Shown: in pieces, positions 20,823 to 27,791 of the stretch
Layout of the letters: each line of letters starts with the position of its first letter
Position numbering within the stretch: position 1 is the stretch's first letter
Origin: Hyphomicrobiaceae bacterium UBA7697
Lineage (GTDB): Bacteria; Pseudomonadota; Alphaproteobacteria; Rhizobiales; Methyloligellaceae
Length of the DNA: 64,000 bases
Direction: 5' to 3'
Assembly: GCA_002482645.1 (NCBI GenBank)
Contig: DLGJ01000008.1
Coordinates: forward strand, 62,001-126,000
Notes under the pieces: model-generated
What the model was told of the DNA's origin: nothing
The model's input: only the letters and a program-made list of their open reading frames with translations
The model's database searches: none
Position numbers and translations under genes: made by a program

Positions 20823-22139
20823 TCAGCGCTCGTCCATTGGGACGAACGGCCGTTGCACCTCGCCCGTGTAGAGCTGACGCGGACGCCCGATACGCTGCGA
20901 GGGATCTCCGATCATCTCTTTCCACTGCGCGATCCAGCCGACCGTGCGGGCGACGGCGAACAGCACCGTGAACATGTCGGTCGGGAAACCCAGCGCCTTC
21001 AGCGTGATGCCCGAATAGAAGTCGATATTCGGATAGAGCTTCTTCTCGATGAAGTATTCGTCCGACAGGGCGATCTTCTCCAGTTCCATGGCGACCTTCA
21101 GGATGGGATCGTCCTCCATGCCGACCGCGCCGAGCACCTCGTGGCAGGTCTTCTGCATGATCTTCGCACGCGGATCGTAGTTCTTGTAGACGCGGTGCCC
21201 GAAGCCCATCAGCCGGAAGGGATCGTCCTTGTCCTTCGCCCGTTTGACATATTCGGGAATCCGGTCGACCGAACCGATCTCCTGCAACATCTCGAGCGCC
21301 GCCTCGTTGGCGCCGCCATGAGCCGGTCCCCACAGACAGGCGATGCCGGCGGAGATGCAGGCGAACGGATTGGCTCCGGACGAGCCCGCGAGCCGGACGG
21401 TCGAGGTCGACGCGTTCTGCTCGTGGTCGGCGTGCAGAATGAAGATCCGGCGCATGGCCCGCGTCAAAATCGGATCGACCTTATAGTCCTCGCACGGCAC
21501 GGCGAAGCACATGCGCAAGAAGTTGGCCGAGTAGTCCAGATCGTTCTTCGGGTACACGAAAGGCTGCCCGACCGAGTATTTGTACGCCATCGCGGCGATG
21601 GTCGGCATTTTCGCGATCATGCGGATGCTCGCCATCTCGCGTTGCCATGGATCCTGGATGTCGATGGAGTCGTGATAGAAGGCCGACAGCGCGCCCACGA
21701 TTCCCACCATGATGGCCATGGGATGCGCGTCGCGGCGGAAGCCCGAGAAAAACCGGTTCATCTGCTCGTGCAGCATCGTGTGGCGCGTGATGCGAACCTT
21801 GAACGCCTCGAATTGATCCTTGGTCGGCAATTCGCCGTAGAGCAGCAGATAAGCCGTCTCGATGAAGGTCGTATGCTCGGCGAGTTCGTCGATCGGATAG
21901 CCCCGATAAAGCAAAATCCCCTTGTCGCCGTCGATATAGGTGATCTTGGATTCGCAGCTCGCGGTGGACGTAAATCCCGGATCGTAGGTGAAGCACCCCG
22001 TCCGTCCGTAGAGCGACGTGATGTCGATGACGTCCGGCCCCATCGTGCCGCTGCGAACCGGCAGGTTGTGCTCGCCACCACGCAGCGTGATGGTCGCTTC
22101 ATCAATGTCGTTCGAGCCCAGATCTTCTGCGACACTCAT
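20823..22139 (-). CDS. gltA: Citrate synthase
   Basis: Condenses acetyl-CoA and oxaloacetate in the TCA cycle. The 438 aa type II enzyme contains FTYDPGFTSTASCESKITYI, the catalytic His regions HADHEQNAST and MGFGHRVYKNYDPRAK, and the terminal IGRPRQLYTG. The start is ATG 22139, preceded by an excellent AGGAGG; an in-frame upstream extension lacks a comparable site. It converges with lpxI and lies downstream of gltX on the same strand. Confidence 0.96.
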   Translation of the reverse strand: MSVAEDLGSNDIDEATITLRGGEHNLPVRSGTMGPDVIDITSLYGRTGCFTYDPGFTSTASCESKITYIDGDKGILLYRGYPIDELAEHTTFIETAYLLLYGELPTKDQFEAFKVRITRHTMLHEQMNRFFSGFRRDAHPMAIMVGIVGALSAFYHDSIDIQDPWQREMASIRMIAKMPTIAAMAYKYSVGQPFVYPKNDLDYSANFLRMCFAVPCEDYKVDPILTRAMRRIFILHADHEQNASTSTVRLAGSSGANPFACISAGIACLWGPAHGGANEAALEMLQEIGSVDRIPEYVKRAKDKDDPFRLMGFGHRVYKNYDPRAKIMQKTCHEVLGAVGMEDDPILKVAMELEKIALSDEYFIEKKLYPNIDFYSGITLKALGFPTDMFTVLFAVARTVGWIAQWKEMIGDPSQRIGRPRQLYTGEVQRPFVPMDER

Positions 22140-22292
22140 CTCGAAACCTCCTGGACAGTAGCGGGCCTCGGGCAGAGCGCTGGACCGCACTGGCAATCCT
22201 TCGAAAACGCCTCACGTCACCCGAGAGCTTTTTGCGTTGCCGCATATTCGCGTTGATTTTGCCGCAGCGCAACACGACACTGTGCATAAATA

Positions 22293-23729
22293 TTACGCAC
22301 TCTCCAAGCCGCCGGCTTGGTCGGCAATCCGCCCCAAGGCTTCCTCACGGCCGAGAACCTCGAGCACGTCGAAGATTCCCGGCGATGTCGAGCGCCCCGT
22401 CAGGGCCGCTCGCAGGGGCTGGGCGACCTTCCCAAGCTTGCGGCCGGTCCGGTCGGCGAAGTCCCGGACACGTGCCTCCAGCCCGGGTACCGCCCAAGGC
22501 TCGACGGATTGTAGCGCAGGTAAAAGCTCGGCCAAAGTCTCGCGGCCGCCGTCGTCGAGGAGCTTCGCAGCTTTCTCGTCGGGCACGAGAGGGCGTTTGG
22601 CAAACAAATAGTCCCCGCTATCCAAGAGTTCGACCAGCGTCTTCGCCCGTTCCTTCAAGCCTGGCATGGCCCGCTCGATCTTGGCCCAGCCGTCCTTGCC
22701 GACCCGTGCCTGAATCTCTACCGCATTGGGAAGGTGCGGCACCAGTGCCTTCAAGTAACTGACGATTTCCGCATCTGGCATCGCGCGGAGATAGTGGCCG
22801 TTGAGGTTCTCGAGCTTCGCGAAGTCGAACCTGGCCGCCGAACGCCCGATCGCTTCCAAATTGAACCATTCGATCATCTCCTCGGTGGAGATGACCTCCG
22901 CGTCGCCGTGGCTCCAGCCGAGCCGGACCAGGTAATTCCGCAACGCGACCGGCAGATACCCCATCTCGCGATAAGCCTCGACGCCCAGCGCGCCGTGGCG
23001 CTTGGAAAGCTTCGCGCCGTCGGGCCCATGGATCAGCGGGACATGCGCGTAGACGGGCGCTGTCCAGCCGAGCGCGTTGAACAATTGTGTCTGCCGCGCC
23101 GCATTGGTCAGATGGTCGTCGCCCCGGATGACATGGGTGATCTCCATGTCGTGATCGTCCACGACCACCGACAGCATGTAGGTCGGGGTGCCGTCGCTTC
23201 GCAGAATGACGAAATCGTCCAGGTCCTTGTTGGCGAACGAAACGCGCCCTTGAACGCGGTCCTCGATCACCGTGTCTCCCTCGCGCGGTGCCTTGAAGCG
23301 GATCGCGGGAGCGACGCCTGCCGGTGCTTCCGACGGATCCTTGTCGCGCCAGGTGCCGTCATAGCCGGGCGCGCCGCCTTCGGCCCGCGCCTTCTCGCGC
23401 ATCGCCTGCAACTCCTCCGGCGTCGCGTAACAGCGATAGGCCTTGCCTTCGGCGAGAAGCCGGTCGGCAACCTCGCGGTGCCGCTCCGCACGGGCATATT
23501 GGTGGACCGTCTCGCCGTCCCAATCGAGCTCCAGCCAGCGCAAGCCGTCGACAATGGCGTCGATCGCCGCATCCGTCGACCGGGCCCTGTCGGTATCCTC
23601 GATCCGGAGCAGCATCTTGCCGCCATGGGCCTTTGCGAACAGCCAATTGAACAAGGCGGTACGCGCGCCGCCAATATGCAGGTAGCCCGTCGGAGACGGC
23701 GCAAATCGCGTGATAACGGTCTCGGTCAT
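22293..23729 (-). CDS. gltX: Glutamyl-tRNA synthetase
   Basis: Class I synthetase charging tRNA-Glu. The 478 aa protein begins MTETVITRFAPSPTGYLHIG, with the HIGH-type motif LHIGG, and has the KMSKS-type loop GAKLSKRHGALG, followed by an all-helical anticodon-binding domain. ATG 23729 is the family start; a longer open frame upstream runs into the divergent comEC region and has unlike composition. Alphaproteobacteria often carry two gltX genes, one acting on tRNA-Gln; which this is cannot be told from sequence alone. Confidence 0.95.
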   Translation of the reverse strand: MTETVITRFAPSPTGYLHIGGARTALFNWLFAKAHGGKMLLRIEDTDRARSTDAAIDAIVDGLRWLELDWDGETVHQYARAERHREVADRLLAEGKAYRCYATPEELQAMREKARAEGGAPGYDGTWRDKDPSEAPAGVAPAIRFKAPREGDTVIEDRVQGRVSFANKDLDDFVILRSDGTPTYMLSVVVDDHDMEITHVIRGDDHLTNAARQTQLFNALGWTAPVYAHVPLIHGPDGAKLSKRHGALGVEAYREMGYLPVALRNYLVRLGWSHGDAEVISTEEMIEWFNLEAIGRSAARFDFAKLENLNGHYLRAMPDAEIVSYLKALVPHLPNAVEIQARVGKDGWAKIERAMPGLKERAKTLVELLDSGDYLFAKRPLVPDEKAAKLLDDGGRETLAELLPALQSVEPWAVPGLEARVRDFADRTGRKLGKVAQPLRAALTGRSTSPGIFDVLEVLGREEALGRIADQAGGLESA

Positions 23730-23835
23730 CGGTGAGGTCTTGAACCGGAAAGGTGGTTTGAGATGAAGAAGGAAAACACTCGCGCGTGGATGTAGCATAA
23801 GGCCGCGAGACGGGTAAGGGCAGGCGGGGGGAGCC

Positions 23836-26025
23836 ATGCCGTACAATGCCGACGGCGGAGAGTGGCCCCTTAAGGCGCCACATCCCAAAAAGCTTCTGAC
23901 TCGGCAGGCCGGGCTTTTCGCCGAAGCGCTGGAGGCCGAGACGGACCGCTGGTTCCTCTGGCTTCCCGTCCTGTTCGCAGCGGGCATCGTGATCTATTTC
24001 GGGCTGCCGGCCGAGCCGGGCGCGCGCATGGCCGCCGCGTTTGTCCTGGCGGCGCTGGGCGTCTTCGTCCTCGCGCGCCGCACCGCCTTGGGCCTTGCGT
24101 GCGGCGCGGCGCTCCTGGCCGTCTCGCTCGGGTTCGCGACGGCGAAGCTCCGCACCGAAGCGGTCAGGGCGCCCGTCCTCCAAAGCGAACTCCGCCACGT
24201 GACCGTTGCCGGTTATGTCGAAGTCTTCGAACAGCGGACCGGCGCACGCGACCGCCTGACCTTGCGCGTGCTTTCCATCGGAACGCTCGGCCCCGCCGAA
24301 CGGCCCGCGCGCGTCCGCATCACCCTTGCCGGCAAGACCACGCACACTCGCCCCGGAGAGGCGGTCGCCGTGCGCGCGACGCTCAACGCACCGCCTGCGC
24401 CGGTCGCGCCCGGCGAGTTCGATTTCGGCCGTCAAGCCTGGTTCAAGCAGCTTGGCGGGATCGGCTATGCAACGGGACACGTCACCCCGCTCGCGGGCGT
24501 GCCGCCACCGCCTCCCGGTCTGCGCCTCTGGGCAAGGATCGATCAAGTCCGGAACGCGGTGAAGGCTTCCATCCTCACGGCCCTGCCAGGCGAAACCGGT
24601 GCCATCGCCGTAGCGCTCATCACAGGGGACCGGGGCGGGATTCCGCAGAACGTCACCGAGGCGATGCGGGACGCGGGGCTTGCGCATGTCCTCGCGATTT
24701 CCGGACTGCACATGGCCATCATGGCGGGCAGCGTGTTTTGGCTGACCCGCGCGCTTCTCGCGGCGATCCCCGCGCTCGTCTTGCGGTACCCGATCAAGAA
24801 ATGGGCCGCGATTGTCGCGCTCGCGGCCGCCACGTTCTATCTCGCGCAGTCCGGCGCGACCGTGCCGACAATCCGCGCATATCTCATGATGACCGTCGTC
24901 ATGGTGGCGATCCTCCTCGACCGGCCGCCGATCTCCATGCGGAATGTCGCGCTTGCGGCGCTCGTCATTCTCGTATGGTCCCCGGAATCCTTGTTCGATG
25001 CGAGTTTCCAAATGTCGTTCGCGGCCGTCGTCGGATTGGTCGCGGCCTATGAGGCCTTGTCCCGGCGCAACCGGGCACCCGTGCCGGAGACGAGCGCGGC
25101 ATGGCGGGGTCTGCGCTGGGCATCCGCGCTCATGATCGGCACCGCATTGACCACCCTGATCGCCGGCGCGGCCGTGGCACCCTTCGCCGTCTATCATTTC
25201 CACCGCATGACCCATTTCGGCCTCGCGGCCAATATGATCGCGGCGCCTCTCATCAGCCTACTGATTATGCCGATGGCGCTGCTGTCGTTGATCGCGATGC
25301 CGTTCGGCCTCGAAGCGTGGCCGCTCCAAGTCATGGGTTACGGGATCGAGCTCATGGTCGGCGCCGCGAAATGGGTCGCATCCTGGCCCGGCGCGGTCAC
25401 GATCCTGCCGAGCCTGTCGGGGACCGCGCTGGCCCTGATCGCGCTCGGCGGCCTTTGGCTGTGTCTTTGGCGCACGCGGCTTCGTGCCCTCGGCCTCGTC
25501 GTCGCCGCGGCCGGGCTTGCGCTCGCGCCGCCGGGCGACCGGCCCGACGTCTTGATCGAACGCGACGGCAAGATGGCGGCCTTGCGCGGCGTGGATGGCG
25601 GCCTGGTGTTTCCGCCTGCAACGGCGGGAACCTATAGCGTGGAGAAATGGCTCCTGGCGGATGGCGACGGCACCGATCCGGACAGCCTCCCGGCCTCGAC
25701 GCCGTTCCGTTGCGATCCGCTCGGCTGTATCGGACAGGCGAGAGGGAAGACGGTCGCGTTGATCCGGGAAACCGGAGCCTTGGCGGAGGATTGCCGAACG
25801 GCGGACATCGTGATCGCGCCGTTCAAGCTCGGCAAAGCTTGCAAAGCGCCGCGCGTGGTCGTCGACAAGACGGCCCTATCGGCGAAAGGGGCGCACGCCC
25901 TTTATATCGGGGCGCTTTCGATCCGTACCGAGACGGTCGCCGAAAGGCGCGGTTCACGTCCCTGGTCGCAATCCCGGCCGGCATCGGCTGCGGATAGGGG
26001 CGTCAATAGCGGCGGGAGTCAATAG
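23836..26025 (+). CDS. comEC: ComEC/Rec2-type DNA-uptake channel protein
   Basis: Large inner-membrane protein of the family that moves single-stranded DNA across the membrane in competent bacteria. The 729 aa sequence has an N-terminal DUF4131-like region (about residues 40-230) and the Competence domain with many helices (signature LAHVLAISGLHMAIMAGSVFW at about 280-300). The C-terminal soluble part (about 560-729) lacks a recognisable metallo-beta-lactamase HxHxDH motif, so it is the shorter form. Its end overlaps the lexA end by 7 bp, tail to tail. Confidence 0.88.
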   Translation: MPYNADGGEWPLKAPHPKKLLTRQAGLFAEALEAETDRWFLWLPVLFAAGIVIYFGLPAEPGARMAAAFVLAALGVFVLARRTALGLACGAALLAVSLGFATAKLRTEAVRAPVLQSELRHVTVAGYVEVFEQRTGARDRLTLRVLSIGTLGPAERPARVRITLAGKTTHTRPGEAVAVRATLNAPPAPVAPGEFDFGRQAWFKQLGGIGYATGHVTPLAGVPPPPPGLRLWARIDQVRNAVKASILTALPGETGAIAVALITGDRGGIPQNVTEAMRDAGLAHVLAISGLHMAIMAGSVFWLTRALLAAIPALVLRYPIKKWAAIVALAAATFYLAQSGATVPTIRAYLMMTVVMVAILLDRPPISMRNVALAALVILVWSPESLFDASFQMSFAAVVGLVAAYEALSRRNRAPVPETSAAWRGLRWASALMIGTALTTLIAGAAVAPFAVYHFHRMTHFGLAANMIAAPLISLLIMPMALLSLIAMPFGLEAWPLQVMGYGIELMVGAAKWVASWPGAVTILPSLSGTALALIALGGLWLCLWRTRLRALGLVVAAAGLALAPPGDRPDVLIERDGKMAALRGVDGGLVFPPATAGTYSVEKWLLADGDGTDPDSLPASTPFRCDPLGCIGQARGKTVALIRETGALAEDCRTADIVIAPFKLGKACKAPRVVVDKTALSAKGAHALYIGALSIRTETVAERRGSRPWSQSRPASAADRGVNSGGSQ

Positions 26026-26720
26026 CGGCGAATGAGACCGACGAGGCGCCCCTGGACGCGCACCCGGTCGGGCCCGAAGATGCGGGTTTCGTAAGCGGGA
26101 TTGGCGGCCTCGAGCGCGATGGAATCGCCGCGCCGGCGCAGACGCTTCAACGTGGCTTCCTCCTCGTCCACGAGCGCCACGACGATATCGCCGTTGCCGG
26201 CGTCGTCGCATTTGCGGACGATGATCGTATCCCCCTCCAAAATCCCGGCATCGATCATGGAGTCGCCTTTGACCTCGAGCGCGTAGTGCTCTCCCTTGGC
26301 CAGCAGTTCCGGCGGCACCTCGATCGTATCGAGCTTGGTTTGAATGGCTTCGACAGGAACGCCGGCGGCGATCCGCCCCATGATCGGCAGCGCGACCGTC
26401 TGCGCGTCGGAGGCCGGTTCCGGCGTCCGCGCCGCGCGGCCGAGGCTGCCCTCGATCACGCTCGGCGAGAATCCGCGCCCGCGCGCCGCGATTCCTTGGG
26501 GAACCGATTCGGGTAGCTTGATGATTTCCATGGCACGGGCCCGATGGGGCAGGCGGCGCACGAAGCCGCGTTCCTCCAAGGCGGTGATGAGGCGATGAAT
26601 GCCCGATTTCGACCTGAGATCCAGGGCCTCCTTCATCTCGTCGAACGAAGGCGGAACGCCGGACTCCTTCAACCGCTCATGAATGAACATGAGAAGCTCT
26701 TTTTGCTTCGGTGTGAGCAT
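26019..26720 (-). CDS. lexA: LexA SOS repressor
   Basis: Repressor of the DNA-damage response, self-cleaving when stimulated by RecA filaments. The 233 aa protein has an N-terminal winged helix (MLTPKQKELLMFIHERLKES; recognition region LRSKSGIHRLITALEERGF), the Ala-Gly cleavage site in GRIAAGVPVEA and the Ser/Lys dyad (Ser in VKGDSMIDAGI, Lys after DEEEAT). The ATG is preceded by AGGGGG. Its own promoter contains a LexA box, so it is autoregulated. A Mu-like prophage has inserted shortly upstream of the promoter. Confidence 0.97.
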   Translation of the reverse strand: MLTPKQKELLMFIHERLKESGVPPSFDEMKEALDLRSKSGIHRLITALEERGFVRRLPHRARAMEIIKLPESVPQGIAARGRGFSPSVIEGSLGRAARTPEPASDAQTVALPIMGRIAAGVPVEAIQTKLDTIEVPPELLAKGEHYALEVKGDSMIDAGILEGDTIIVRKCDDAGNGDIVVALVDEEEATLKRLRRRGDSIALEAANPAYETRIFGPDRVRVQGRLVGLIRRY

Positions 26721-26818
26721 CTGGCCCCCTTAATTGAGCGGTTCGGACCCTGCGGCAGTCAATCCGCCTGCATTGCATCCGAATACGAAGCGTTGCCCCA
26801 ATCGTACAAATCGTGAAC

Positions 26819-26847
26819 AGTATAAATGTTCTATTTGTGTTCCGCAA
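26819..26847 (-). promoter_or_regulatory. lexA promoter with LexA box
   Basis: On the minus strand TTGCGG (26842-26847), a 17 bp spacer and TATACT (26819-26824) form a strong promoter. GTTC-TATTTGT-GTTC on the plus strand (26828-26842) is a perfect alphaproteobacterial LexA site lying between the -35 and -10. Repressor binding would occlude RNA polymerase, giving the expected autoregulation. Confidence 0.8.
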
Positions 26848-26868
26848 GCGCGGTCACACAATCCGTTG

Positions 26869-26873
26869 TGTGT
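26869..26873. repeat. Candidate left target-site duplication (TGTGT)
   Basis: TGTGT is followed at 26874 by TGTGGGCGCG, a 5'-TG terminus as expected for Mu family ends. A 5 bp duplication is the known Mu signature. The matching copy is at 35842. Low sequence complexity makes chance possible. Confidence 0.35.
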
Positions 26874-26971
26874 TGTGGGCGCGCAAAATCGGTGTCTGTA
26901 TGCGGCAGTAGCCGATTCGTAATTAACTGTCGGTGAATGACCAAGAAACGTGGGAAATGCGCCAGTGTGGG

Positions 26972-27094
26972 GGTTCGCCAATCAATCCCGCCGACAAATA
27001 ATTGCCGGGTCAACGTCTAAATCGCTGAATTATCTTTGGAATATTCAAACACTCGTTCGCCAGTGCCAGAGATTGGCGAACCCATTGGCGAATC
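26972..27094. repeat. Four TTCGCCAAT-like sites near the prophage left end
   Basis: GGTTCGCCAAT (26972-26982) and GTTCGCCAGT (27055-27064) lie on the plus strand, and the reverse forms ATTGGCGAACC (27072-27082) and ATTGGCGAATC (27084-27094) follow. They sit between the left terminus and the repressor gene, where Mu carries its transposase-binding sites L1-L3. The last two are 12 bp apart. They are candidate transposase-binding sites, or alternatively repressor sites. Confidence 0.5.
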
Positions 27095-27097
27095 GCA

Positions 27098-27457
27098 TCA
27101 CTCCTTGCCAAGGAGCAAGTAATCTAGGGAAATGTTTGCCACAAGAGACACGTAGACGGCCTCCCGATAGGGAACAGCATTTCGTTTCTTCCTGTTCCAC
27201 AAGCTCTGTGGCGACGTGCCCAGCACCCACGCCAGCTCGGCGTCGGTGTCACATCCAAGAGCGTCTTTGATTCTGTCGAATACAGCGGCGCCGCTGAGGC
27301 ACGGGTTGCTCTTCAAAGTGTCATCTACCGCCTCCGCGAAAGTCTTGCGCCCCCGCGTGAGTGCTTCCGCCTGTTCTTCATCGTAAGTGAGGCGACGCAA
27401 CGTGCCGTCCTTTCGGCGTCGGTAGGTACCTCCCTTTCGCGGCCAACGATCCGGCAT
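27098..27457 (-). CDS. Prophage CI-like repressor (HTH only)
   Basis: A 119 aa protein whose C-terminal half (DRIKDALGCDTDAELAWVLG...SPQSLWNRKKR) resembles the phage CI repressor helix-turn-helix domain. There is no peptidase domain, so RecA-driven self-cleavage is not expected. Its N-terminal 45 residues are basic and Arg-rich. It is transcribed towards the left end, exactly like Mu c. Its promoter overlaps the early rightward promoter. The start ATG 27457 has no obvious ribosome-binding site, and the predicted leader is only about 17 nt. Function as lysogenic repressor is inferred from position and fold. Confidence 0.75.
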   Translation of the reverse strand: MPDRWPRKGGTYRRRKDGTLRRLTYDEEQAEALTRGRKTFAEAVDDTLKSNPCLSGAAVFDRIKDALGCDTDAELAWVLGTSPQSLWNRKKRNAVPYREAVYVSLVANISLDYLLLGKE

Positions 27458-27510
27458 TTGCGTTATACACCATATCGTGTATTATCAAGTGATGTACATT
27501 TGTACTGCAA
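27458..27510. promoter_or_regulatory. Divergent prophage switch: overlapping promoters and two operators
   Basis: Rightward early promoter: TTGCGT (27458-27463), 16 bp, TATTAT (27480-27485). Leftward repressor promoter on the minus strand: TTGCAG (27505-27510), 18 bp, GATAAT (27481-27486). The two -10 boxes overlap, so they exclude one another. Palindrome ATACAC-CATATC-GTGTAT (27465-27482) lies in the rightward spacer and reaches its -10. Palindrome GTACA-TT-TGTAC (27494-27505) lies in the leftward spacer. This is the architecture of a repressor/Ner decision switch. Confidence 0.6.
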
Positions 27511-27521
27511 CGGAGGGAACT

Positions 27522-27782
27522 ATGGCTGAGCCGAGAGCTGCCGACAAGTCGGACCTTACAATCCCAGCCGACAAGCGCAGGAAGGTTCGGGCACAATTTG
27601 ACGCGGAGGGCGTAACTATCTCGGAATGGGCCCGCGCACATGGCTTTAATTGCCTGACTGTCTACCGCGTGCTCGCCGGATCAGTGAAAGGCAAGCGAGG
27701 AGAGTCACACCGAATCGCTGTCGCGCTGGGGCTAAAGAATGCCCCCTCGGCTACACGCTTACGTCCCAATGTCACTGATTAG
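27522..27782 (+). CDS. Small HTH regulator, Ner-like position
   Basis: An 86 aa basic protein beginning MAEPRAADKSDLTIPADKRR. The middle part (EGVTISEWARAHGFNCLTVYRVL) reads as a helix-turn-helix like that of Ner/Cro-type phage regulators and other small XRE-like proteins. ATG 27522 follows GGAGGGA; an upstream in-frame ATG at 27477 would start before the predicted transcription start and is rejected. As the first early gene next to the transposase it probably turns down early and repressor transcription, but this is inferred from position. Confidence 0.7.
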   Translation: MAEPRAADKSDLTIPADKRRKVRAQFDAEGVTISEWARAHGFNCLTVYRVLAGSVKGKRGESHRIAVALGLKNAPSATRLRPNVTD

Positions 27783-27791
27783 CGCATAGCT

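Larger units (their letters stand above)
26721..27097. other. Gene-free region: lexA leader and promoter, prophage left end
   Basis: Reading left to right, this holds the lexA 5' leader (about 92 nt), its promoter with LexA box, about 26 bp of flanking host DNA, and then the putative left terminus of the Mu-like element with four copies of a TTCGCCAAT-like motif. No credible protein is encoded. The base composition becomes visibly more A/T-rich inside the prophage. Confidence 0.6.

Noticed and set aside
20799..22256. Long plus-strand open frame opposite gltA
   Set aside because: Covers citrate synthase antisense, with biased His/Arg composition; gltA motifs are unambiguous.
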